Below are positions 26,337 through 34,842 of a stretch of DNA of 64,000 nucleotides, one piece after another. Under the pieces are notes generated by a model that was not told the DNA's origin, did not search any database, and worked only from the letters and a program-made list of their open reading frames with translations. Numbering within the stretch: the first letter of the stretch is position 1; the number at the start of each line of letters is the position of its first letter. A program made the translations under genes and the position numbers. This DNA comes from Fibrobacterota bacterium (lineage in GTDB: Bacteria; Fibrobacterota; Chitinivibrionia; Chitinivibrionales; Chitinispirillaceae): positions 1 through 64,000 of the forward strand of contig JAEYNR010000010.1 of NCBI GenBank assembly GCA_023412475.1, written 5' to 3'.

Positions 26337-29300
26337 ATAAAGACCTCTTAAGTGTAAAAAGATATGTCGCTGGGGTTCGAAGGAAGATTATCTGGTTAAG
26401 AATTATCCAGGGATTTGCTCCTGCCATCTTCGTTTTCTCATTGATCTCAGTGGCACTCAATCTCAGTTTTGCCCTGTATCCATGGATTTTTCTACCGCTT
26501 TTGTGGGACACGCTTGCTTGTCTTCTGTTGATATTTCTTTTCGGGTGGTTTTTTGATTCTGTTTTTTTCCATGCTCCCGATTATCACAAAGTGGCTTTAA
26601 AAATTGAACAGAGCTCAAAATGTGTTCATCCGCTGATTGCCATCGCACTTGAATTTCATAAGGCAAAGCAAAGTAGTCCATTTATTGAACGCACTTTCCA
26701 TCTGGCGGCACAGCAGATTAACGGATTGGTTCCGATTTCTCAGAAGCTACCACTTACTTTGTGGTTTAACCTCATTCTGGTTCCTGCCTGGATTCTCAGT
26801 GTAAATCTTTTTGATCCTCCGCTGTTACGATTCTGGAATGCGCCGTTTCTCTCAATCAGTTCATCGGGTGCAACTATCAGTCCGGGGACTGTAAAGATAG
26901 GGCTCAACGATTCAGTGACATTGAAATTTCAACCGCTTCAGACCAGATTGCCCTCATGCAGGATAGATATAAATAGATTTATTGAAAAAAGATCTGAAAA
27001 GATTCACCTGCGATCTGACAGTTTGGATCTGTTCAGCTACAGCATGGATAGCGTAAAACAATCTTTTGTCTATCAGTTTTTTTATGGGGGGCAGCAGTTT
27101 GCACCCGAAACAATCACTGTCGTTCCACCACCAGCTCTCTACAGCATGCAAATACGGCTAACTCCACCTTCCTATACTGGTGATTCGGTAAGAGTCTTGC
27201 CCGAAGGACAGGGTGATTTCAGAGCTTATGCCGGGACAAAAGTGAATTTCACCATCGAATCAGAAGAACTATCCAGAGCGTATCTGATAAGTGGCAATGA
27301 TTCCACAAGCTTCAGAGTGGATAAAAACAGTGCCAATGGTGAAATTACTGTGAAGAAACCGATTGAATATACTTTTGGACTAATGGATCTGCGTGGACAG
27401 AAGAGCGACTCCCTTCCGCAATTTCGCATAGATATTATTCCAGATGAACTGCCTATGGTTCATTTTCTTAAGCCTGGTTATAATATTGAGCTTCAACCCG
27501 AGATGGTGGAGACATTGTGGGTTCAGGGGATTGATGACATCGGAATAAGATCCTTAGAGATTTTAAGCTGCCGAAATGGTGAATGTCAGGAAAGTGTTTC
27601 CTCCTGGAATATTTCCCCTAAAGGAAACCCTCAAACTATCAGAAAGCAGGTTATCTGGAACCTGCGTCAATACACTCTTTATCCTGGAGACACACTCTTT
27701 TACTGGGCTAAAATACGCGATAATCGACCATTCTCTCCTCCAGGAATCACTACCAGCGATACTTTCTGGTTCAGAGTACCCTCTTTTGAAGAGATTCACC
27801 AGGCAATCATGGAGAAGGAAAACTATGCAGATCAGAAAATCGAAGGAGTGCGCAAAGAACAGGAAAATCTCCAGGACATGCTGGAGCAATTAGTCAAGTC
27901 TACTACCGGCTCTGAGGAGCTTTCCTGGGATCAGAAACAGATTCTGCAGGATGTTCAAAAATCGATTCAGGCTCAAACTGATTCTTTACAGAACGCTCTC
28001 AATTCGTTGCAGGAAAACATCGAAAAGCTTAAAGAGCAGGGTAACATTGGTGAAGAGATCGGTGAAAAAATGGAACAGGTGCAAAATGAGCTCAAAGAAT
28101 TGATAAAACAATTTGGCGACAGTCTGTTTCCAAAATTTGAAGATGGTCATCAGATCTCTTTTGATGATATGCAGGAAGCAGTGGAGAATCTCCAGAAAAT
28201 GCTCCCTGAACTGGATGAGCGATTAGACAATACACTGCAGTTTCTGCAGATGTTGCGCAAGGATCGCGAATTGGCTTCTATGGCTATGCGTGCAGAAAAA
28301 CTGGCTCAGGAACAAAAGACCATTGCTGATCAGAAACAATCTCCACGTACGATGGGTCAGCAGAAGGATCTTCTAAATAGGATTGAGAATTTCAACCATG
28401 ATTTGAAGAAGAATCATCCGGGTGAGAAAAACCTTTCATTTGCTTCAGAGCAGATGGATTCTTTGCATGATCGGATGCAGTCTGGACTCTCAGAAAAGCG
28501 AAGCCCCTCGGCAAATCAGATGAACCAAATGAGTGCGGCTCTGCTTTCTGCATCTCAACAGCTTAGGGACATGATGAGTGCCAGCAAGATGAAACAGATG
28601 CTGGCTGAGAAGAAAATGATTATGGAGATGACTCATGATGCCTTAGACCTGATCGAATGGCAGGAGAAGATAATTACAGAATTTGACAGCAAAGAACGCA
28701 AAAATGTGGCGGTTTCACAACAGGCGTTAAGAGATGCATTAACCAAATCATCCTTTAAAACCGATAGTCTCAAAATGATTCCCCCAATGGTAAAAAACAA
28801 AATAAGCCAGCAGTTTTCTTTTGCACTCGATAATTCCCGGGAGGCTGTGCTGGCGCTGGGAGAAAACAATGCCATGTGGGCGATGCGGGAGAATAAGTTC
28901 GCCCTCAACTCTCTGGCCAGTACTTTGGTCAAAACATTGCAGAGTATGAAACAGCAGTGTCAAAGCCAGAGCAGTTGCAACAGTGGCTTTATGGATGCCA
29001 TGCGCAATCTCTCGGGTCGTCAGGCCTCTATAAATGCCGCCACTGCGGATCTGCTTAAATCACTTATGAGTGGATCAAAGGGAGAAAGCGGGCAACAAGC
29101 TGGTAATCAGGGAAACCAGAGTGCACGTGAGGCTGCACAGAAAGCTCAGAGGGCGATTGCAGAAGAATTAAAGAAGCTGGCTGAAAAGTATGGCAAAGAA
29201 ACTGGTGGTGCAATGAAAGAGAGAGTCGAGCAGTTGGAAAAGGAAGCTCAAAGACTGGCAAAAATGCTCGAGCAGCCAAAACCTGAGATCTCCAGACACC

Positions 29301-29560
29301 AGGATCGCTTTCTCTCTAGAATGCTTCAGGCTACCCTTTCTATGAATCGCCGCGATGAAGGGAAAGAGGAGCGTAAGTCTAAAACTGCTGAGATGGTTTT
29401 TACTCCGGATAAAGGCATTGGTAAGAATTCTGTTTCCGATGATCCGGACACTTTTTACATGCTCAGACGAAAGGCTCTTATGGGCAATTTTCCCGAAAGT
29501 TACAGAGAAGCAATAAGAGCATATTTCGATTCTCTGGAAGTGATGTTTTTAAATAAATAA
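26333..29560 (+). CDS. Large DUF4175-like membrane protein with coiled coils
   Basis: A 1075-aa protein. Membrane helices occur near residues 18-75 and about 140-160; a beta-rich extracytoplasmic part follows (about 170-480), then long charged and Gln/Met-rich coiled-coil segments (about 485-980) with many KLAEK and QLEKEAQ-type heptads, and a short globular end. Order and length fit the DUF4175-type proteins that accompany DUF4159 in Bacteroidota and related phyla; function unknown. MoxR and BatA partners usually found in such clusters are not present in the window. Assignment is by architecture. Confidence 0.7.
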   Translation: MNKDLLSVKRYVAGVRRKIIWLRIIQGFAPAIFVFSLISVALNLSFALYPWIFLPLLWDTLACLLLIFLFGWFFDSVFFHAPDYHKVALKIEQSSKCVHPLIAIALEFHKAKQSSPFIERTFHLAAQQINGLVPISQKLPLTLWFNLILVPAWILSVNLFDPPLLRFWNAPFLSISSSGATISPGTVKIGLNDSVTLKFQPLQTRLPSCRIDINRFIEKRSEKIHLRSDSLDLFSYSMDSVKQSFVYQFFYGGQQFAPETITVVPPPALYSMQIRLTPPSYTGDSVRVLPEGQGDFRAYAGTKVNFTIESEELSRAYLISGNDSTSFRVDKNSANGEITVKKPIEYTFGLMDLRGQKSDSLPQFRIDIIPDELPMVHFLKPGYNIELQPEMVETLWVQGIDDIGIRSLEILSCRNGECQESVSSWNISPKGNPQTIRKQVIWNLRQYTLYPGDTLFYWAKIRDNRPFSPPGITTSDTFWFRVPSFEEIHQAIMEKENYADQKIEGVRKEQENLQDMLEQLVKSTTGSEELSWDQKQILQDVQKSIQAQTDSLQNALNSLQENIEKLKEQGNIGEEIGEKMEQVQNELKELIKQFGDSLFPKFEDGHQISFDDMQEAVENLQKMLPELDERLDNTLQFLQMLRKDRELASMAMRAEKLAQEQKTIADQKQSPRTMGQQKDLLNRIENFNHDLKKNHPGEKNLSFASEQMDSLHDRMQSGLSEKRSPSANQMNQMSAALLSASQQLRDMMSASKMKQMLAEKKMIMEMTHDALDLIEWQEKIITEFDSKERKNVAVSQQALRDALTKSSFKTDSLKMIPPMVKNKISQQFSFALDNSREAVLALGENNAMWAMRENKFALNSLASTLVKTLQSMKQQCQSQSSCNSGFMDAMRNLSGRQASINAATADLLKSLMSGSKGESGQQAGNQGNQSAREAAQKAQRAIAEELKKLAEKYGKETGGAMKERVEQLEKEAQRLAKMLEQPKPEISRHQDRFLSRMLQATLSMNRRDEGKEERKSKTAEMVFTPDKGIGKNSVSDDPDTFYMLRRKALMGNFPESYREAIRAYFDSLEVMFLNK

Positions 29561-29794
29561 AAAGCGAACTGATGAGTAGTTAATTAGCGAGCAATTATCT
29601 GGTCAAATGCTTTGAAGCGGCAACTTCACCTGCTCTCCCCGAAGCTCATAGCGCGCTTCCTAGAGGGACCCTTTTTTGGACGTTTTGTCTTCTCTGCGGA
29701 CTCTACAATCAAATTTCGTTACTCGATATTGGATATTGGTCTTATCTGTAGTTGCTGAAGCCTTCATACCCGGGTAGAAAATATTGGTTAGCTT

Positions 29795-31054
29795 ATGAAT
29801 TGGAAACGCAGTTTTTACATCATTTTAGTGGCTCAGATGTTTACATCTATGGGCTTTTCGCTGATATTCCCCTTTCTTCCTTTTTACATTAAAGAATTGG
29901 ATACAGCTCTGGGGCTTGATACCGAGATTCTTTCGGGCTTGGTGTTCTCTTCTCAGGCACTGGCAATGGCACTGGTTTCTCCTCTGTGGGGTGCAATTGC
30001 AGACCGGTATGGTAAGAAACCGATGGTGGTCAGAGCGATGATAGGAGGGGCGGTTACAATATTTTTGATGGGATTTGTGAAGACTGTCGAACAGCTTATT
30101 TTCCTCAGAATTTGTCAGGGACTTCTTAGCGGTGTAATTTCGGCTACCAGTGCACTGACCGCTTCCTTTACCCCCAGAGAAAAAAGCGGCTATGTGATGG
30201 GGTCTTTACAGGTGGCCGTGTGGTCCGGGGTAGCTCTGGGACCGTTTATCGGAGGGATTCTGGCGGATATTTCTGGGATCAGACCCACATTTGTGATCAC
30301 TGGTATACTCTTATTTTTATCAGGTGCATCGGTCTTGTTTTATGTCCATGAAAAGTCAGATGCGAAACTGAAAAAGACTAAGAAAAAATCCAATCTTTTG
30401 TCTGACTGGAAAAAATTATTTACTCAAAAAAAGGTTCTTATCGTTTATGTGCTGCGCTTTCTGAGTAGTATGGCCAATACCATGCTCTATCCTGTTTTAC
30501 CATTATTTTTAGCCGTACTGGTGGGGCCTAATGAGAACCTTGGAACCTTGACCGGATCGGTAATAGGTGTGATATCGGTTTCGGGCATTGTGGGAGGCTT
30601 TCTGATGGCCCGAACCAGTGACAAAATCGGACACAAACGGGTAGTAATTTTGGCATCTGCAACAACTGCACTATTTTTTATTCCTCAGGGATTGGTGAGC
30701 AATATGTGGCAGTTTGTTGCTCTTAGCTTGCTTACAGGATTTTGCTCCGGGGCACTGACTCCATCGTTGAGTGCACTATTAGCGCAGAGTTCGGATCGGG
30801 GTACAGAGGGCAGCATTTATGGGTTTGACAATTCTATCATGTCTGCTGGCAGGGCTGTGGCCCCGATTGCAGGATCGCTCTTAGCAGTGCTGTTTAGCTA
30901 CAAAATTACCTTTATTGCCACTGGCCTGATATTTCTGGCAATGGCAATAATTGCGCATTCTTTACCAAAAAAAAATAAGATTGACTATGACGAGAAATGT
31001 TGTTCTGTTCTCATTTCAAAAAACGATTTCAATATCCAGGATCATAATCTGTAA
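29795..31054 (+). CDS. MFS drug/H+ antiporter-like transporter
   Basis: A 419-aa inner-membrane carrier with 12 predicted helices in two halves. The loop motif GAIADRYGKKP (A motif) and the helix-5 motif GVALGPFIGG (C motif, antiporters) place it in the DHA1/TetA-like group; a cytoplasmic Lys-rich loop lies between the halves. Substrate is unknown. Its end overlaps the 3' end of the convergent oxidoreductase gene by 13 bp. ATG start with a poor ribosome site. Confidence 0.88.
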   Translation: MNWKRSFYIILVAQMFTSMGFSLIFPFLPFYIKELDTALGLDTEILSGLVFSSQALAMALVSPLWGAIADRYGKKPMVVRAMIGGAVTIFLMGFVKTVEQLIFLRICQGLLSGVISATSALTASFTPREKSGYVMGSLQVAVWSGVALGPFIGGILADISGIRPTFVITGILLFLSGASVLFYVHEKSDAKLKKTKKKSNLLSDWKKLFTQKKVLIVYVLRFLSSMANTMLYPVLPLFLAVLVGPNENLGTLTGSVIGVISVSGIVGGFLMARTSDKIGHKRVVILASATTALFFIPQGLVSNMWQFVALSLLTGFCSGALTPSLSALLAQSSDRGTEGSIYGFDNSIMSAGRAVAPIAGSLLAVLFSYKITFIATGLIFLAMAIIAHSLPKKNKIDYDEKCCSVLISKNDFNIQDHNL

Positions 31055-32376
31055 AATGTATCGTAGGTAACGCTGGGAAAAGTCCATAGTACTTCTTTTA
31101 ATTCATTGACTGTTTTTCCAGAGCGAATAGCCTCTGCAAATAAGTTAATCACTTCATCAACATTATATCCTAATAGATGAGCTCCACGGATTTTGTTAGA
31201 ACCCCTGTCAATCACTATTTTAAAGGCAGAGCATGACAATCCTAATCTTTTGCTGATGTGTTTACGGGAAGTATCCTTGAAAATAATAGTCACATCTGAA
31301 GAGTGTACTGCTGGCTCTCCGGCCATGGCAATCTCCGGATGAGTGAAAACGACGCTAGGAACTGCCCTGTAATCAGGAATTCTCGAATTACCATAAAGCA
31401 TATTGTGCGCGACTATTTTCCCTTCGATTTCCGCAACCGGAGTAAGCTGAATTCCCTCAGCATGCGCATCTCCTGCTATGTAAACGTTCCTGTTGGACTC
31501 ACTTTGCAAATACTTATTGACTCTGATCCTGTATTTGTCATGAGCTACGTCTGCCTCTTCAAGTTTCAAATGATCAACATTTGGCACTCTGCCAGCCCCG
31601 TGCACTACCATATCCGCTTCGAATGCATCTTCTTTGTCTGCAGAGCAATAAACCATAAAATGATTCCGGACCGATTCTACCGCCATGACCTTTTTGTTTA
31701 CTTTGATATTGATACCAACACTACGCATTTCCTTCTCCAGCATTGAAACAAGATCCAGATCAAATAAGCCAAGTGGATATGGTGCATACTCAAGTATGGT
31801 GACTGAAGTACCAAGGGCCGAAAGAATATAAGAAAATTCCATCGATATATATCCAGCTCCGATAAAAAGAACCTTTGAAGGAAAGTTTTTTTCCTTTAGA
31901 AGCTGATCACTGTTAAGGAGGTAGTGCTCACCAGGGATTCCAAGAGTTCGGGGTTTTGAACCAGTTGCTATCAGAATCTTTCTTGCACTGATTACCTTGC
32001 TATTCAAGGACACTTTGTTTATACCCGAAAAGGTTACTGTTCCGTGGTACGTGTCTATGCCAGCCGAGGAAAACATCTCTTCATGCATGGAGGGGAGGTC
32101 TCTGTTCAGTTCATCTTTGAAATTAATTAAATCACTCCAGTCTATCTTAGGCGATCCGAAGATACCTTTCCCTTTCATTCCCTTTAAGCGAAAAAGTAAC
32201 TCTGCTGCACCGGCAAGAGTTCTTTTGGGATTACATCCCCGAAGCGAACAAGTGCCCCCGAAGGGAAGCTGGTCGGCTATAGCCACTTTCCATCCGGCAG
32301 CACTACAAATTATGGCTGCAGTGGAGCCTGCCTCTCCAGTCCCGATAACAAAAAGATCATAATTCAATTTTTGCAT
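31042..32376 (-). CDS. Pyridine nucleotide-disulfide oxidoreductase (glutathione reductase-like)
   Basis: A 444-aa flavoprotein with an N-terminal FAD-binding segment (VIGTGEAGSTAAIICSAAGW), the redox-active disulfide CSLRGC in GGTCSLRGCNPKR, a central NAD(P)-binding GAGYISMEFSYILSALG, a second FAD motif (YIAGDAHAE) and a C-terminal dimerisation domain. The usual GGTCVNVGC is replaced by GGTCSLRGC, so the subfamily is not glutathione or mercury reductase in the strict sense. Substrate unknown. Convergent with the MFS gene, overlapping 13 bp. Confidence 0.88.
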   Translation of the reverse strand: MQKLNYDLFVIGTGEAGSTAAIICSAAGWKVAIADQLPFGGTCSLRGCNPKRTLAGAAELLFRLKGMKGKGIFGSPKIDWSDLINFKDELNRDLPSMHEEMFSSAGIDTYHGTVTFSGINKVSLNSKVISARKILIATGSKPRTLGIPGEHYLLNSDQLLKEKNFPSKVLFIGAGYISMEFSYILSALGTSVTILEYAPYPLGLFDLDLVSMLEKEMRSVGINIKVNKKVMAVESVRNHFMVYCSADKEDAFEADMVVHGAGRVPNVDHLKLEEADVAHDKYRIRVNKYLQSESNRNVYIAGDAHAEGIQLTPVAEIEGKIVAHNMLYGNSRIPDYRAVPSVVFTHPEIAMAGEPAVHSSDVTIIFKDTSRKHISKRLGLSCSAFKIVIDRGSNKIRGAHLLGYNVDEVINLFAEAIRSGKTVNELKEVLWTFPSVTYDTFYRL

Positions 32377-32867
32377 ACAACCACCCGCTTGGTATTTAAT
32401 ATTTCCTTATTAAAGGAGCTAAAAAGTAGGGGGGCAAAAGTAATGCCTGTAATTTTTAATCGCGAATTTTGCAAAGCATGAAACTAACCAAAACCAGTCA
32501 TTTTAATGATCTGGAAAGTTGATTCTTTTTTACTGCTGCATATAGCTTTTTAACCGCTATATTAAAGGGGATGATAAATATAACTTGTTATTAATTATAA
32601 ATTATATTATATTTATATAGTTGTGATTGCAACAATTGTTTTTTCAACCATTGATTTGCAGGAAAAAACAGAAATGGTTGAATGCATTCTTCCTGGTTGT
32701 ACTGCTGTTAGCTGGCTCACATACCCCTCTGGCATGAGCTAAAGACTTCACATTAGAAAGCTCTTAAATAAATTAAAGTTTAGTTACTGGAATTTGCTTG
32801 AAACGATTGCATGGCAAAGAAATTTCGAAAAACAAAGTTCTCCTGTTCAAATATTGGAGGTTAGCAA
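32377..32867. other. 491-bp region upstream of gyrB
   Basis: No gene. Very AT-rich sequence (about 32560-32630) is followed by an inverted repeat (32643-32682, listed separately). It should hold the gyrB promoter and the divergent oxidoreductase promoter, but no hexamer pair is convincing. Confidence 0.5.
32643..32682. repeat. Inverted repeat upstream of gyrB
   Basis: TTCAACCATT (32643-32652) and AATGGTTGAA (32673-32682) are perfect complements 20 nt apart, about 185 bp before the gyrB start. It could be an operator or an mRNA hairpin for gyrase control; there is no T-run. Confidence 0.55.
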
Positions 32868-34778
32868 ATGGGTAATGAATACAGCGTTGATAACATACAG
32901 ATTCTGGATGGATTGGAGGCTGTAAGAAAACGTCCTGGAATGTATATCGGATCAACATCTTCAAAGGGACTGCATCATTTAGTTTATGAGATTGTTGATA
33001 ATGCTGTTGATGAAGCATTGGCCGGATTCTGTGACACGATCGACATATCAATTAATTCGGACAATTCAATTACGGTAACAGATAATGGTCGCGGCATTCC
33101 CATAGGTATTCACCCTAAAGCGGGTGTACCTGCAGTTGAGGTGATCTTTACAGTACTACATTCAGGTGGAAAGTTCGGTGGCAGTGGTTATAAGGTATCC
33201 GGTGGACTTCATGGGGTCGGAGCTTCGGTAGTAAATGGTTTGTCTGAATGGCTTGAAGTAGAAATCTGCATAGATGGCAAGATGTACAGGCAGAGATTTG
33301 AAAGAGGTAAAGTAGTGTCTGCTCTTCAGGAGATAGGCACATGTGAGTTCAGCGGTACAAAGGTGTCTTTTTTGCCCGACAAAGAAATTTTCGAGGAAAC
33401 TGTTTATGATTACGAAGTGCTAATACAACGGCTTCGTGAGATGGCTTTTTTGAATAAAAATGTCAAAATTATACTTCGCGATTGCAGAGAAGAAGAGCAC
33501 AAGATAAAGGAATTTCATTATGAAGGTGGTATCAAAGAGTTCGTTGGATATTTGAACAAACTTAAAGATCCAATTTACAGCGATATCTTTTACTGTGAAG
33601 GTGAACGAAATGGAATTTATGTGGAGGTGGCTTTTCAGCATAACAGCACCTATACCGAAAGCATCTATAGTTTTGTCAATACAATAACTACCCCTGAAGG
33701 TGGAACGCACCTTGCTGGGTTCAAAAACGCAATAACAAAAACCTTCAATGATTATGCCCGAAACCAGAAATATCTCAAAGAAAATGATATGAATCTTTCC
33801 GGAGAGGATATAAGGGAGGGTTTAACTGCGATAATCAGCATTAAAGTCCCTGAGCCGCAGTTCGAGGGTCAGACAAAACAGAAGTTAGGTAACAGTGAAG
33901 CCAGAACTGCAGTTGATGGAGTAATAAGCGAACATTTAACCCATTATCTTGAATTAAACCCTGCGGTTGCCAGAACCATGTGCGAAAGAGCGGTTCTGGC
34001 TCAAAGAGCCAGAGAAGCAGCACGAAAAGCCCGTGAGCTGACCAGACGGAAAACTGCACTGGAAGGAATCAATCTGCCTGGAAAACTGGCAGATTGTTCG
34101 GATAAAGATCCTTCAAAATGTGAGATTTACATAGTTGAAGGAGATTCCGCAGGTGGATCTGCAAAAACGGCCCGTTCAAGAGCTACACAGGCAATTCTTC
34201 CGTTAAGGGGAAAAATATTAAATGTTGAAAAATCCAGACTGGATAAGATTCTGGTGAATAATGAAATAAGAGCCATGATAACTGCCTTTGGGACCGGAAT
34301 TTCCGATGACTTTGAAATCAATAAATTACGTTATCATAAAATTATTATTATGACTGACGCAGATGTCGACGGTGCTCATATCAGCACACTGCTTTTAACT
34401 TTTTTCTACCGGTTCATGCCCGAGTTGATAAAGCAGGGATATGTCTATATGGCACAACCACCACTATACAAAGTTGAAAAAGGAAAAATGATCCATTATG
34501 CCTACAATGATGAGGAACTTAACAATATATTGGTGGAAGTAGGCCGTGACAATAACAACAAAATTCAGCGTTACAAGGGATTGGGTGAAATGGATGCCGA
34601 ACAGCTCTGGGATACCACAATGGATCCTGAGAAAAGAGTGCTCCTTCGGGTCACCATGGATGAGGAAGAATCTTCTGAAATTGATCTTACCTTTACCACT
34701 CTGATGGGCGATAAAGTAGAGCCAAGAAGAGAATTCATCGAAGCAAATGCAAAGTATGTTAAAAATTTGGATATTTAA
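32868..34778 (+). CDS. gyrB: DNA gyrase subunit B
   Basis: A 636-aa ATPase subunit of gyrase, which introduces negative supercoils. The GHKL domain is at the start (EIVDNAVDEALAG, DNGRGIPIGIH, GGLHGVGASVVNALS-like segment), followed by the transducer domain with the QTK loop (QTKQKLG) and the TOPRIM domain (VEGDSAGGSAKTAR, MTDADVDGAHI). Length is that of the short bacterial form without the E. coli insertion. Start ATG with GGAGG seven bases upstream. gyrA follows 64 bp later, so the two subunits are co-transcribed. Confidence 0.98.
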   Translation: MGNEYSVDNIQILDGLEAVRKRPGMYIGSTSSKGLHHLVYEIVDNAVDEALAGFCDTIDISINSDNSITVTDNGRGIPIGIHPKAGVPAVEVIFTVLHSGGKFGGSGYKVSGGLHGVGASVVNGLSEWLEVEICIDGKMYRQRFERGKVVSALQEIGTCEFSGTKVSFLPDKEIFEETVYDYEVLIQRLREMAFLNKNVKIILRDCREEEHKIKEFHYEGGIKEFVGYLNKLKDPIYSDIFYCEGERNGIYVEVAFQHNSTYTESIYSFVNTITTPEGGTHLAGFKNAITKTFNDYARNQKYLKENDMNLSGEDIREGLTAIISIKVPEPQFEGQTKQKLGNSEARTAVDGVISEHLTHYLELNPAVARTMCERAVLAQRAREAARKARELTRRKTALEGINLPGKLADCSDKDPSKCEIYIVEGDSAGGSAKTARSRATQAILPLRGKILNVEKSRLDKILVNNEIRAMITAFGTGISDDFEINKLRYHKIIIMTDADVDGAHISTLLLTFFYRFMPELIKQGYVYMAQPPLYKVEKGKMIHYAYNDEELNNILVEVGRDNNNKIQRYKGLGEMDAEQLWDTTMDPEKRVLLRVTMDEEESSEIDLTFTTLMGDKVEPRREFIEANAKYVKNLDI

Positions 34779-34842
34779 TATTGTTGCTGAAACACAATAA
34801 TAATACAGAGTTTATCGGGAAGTCTGAACGGAGTATAATGAC

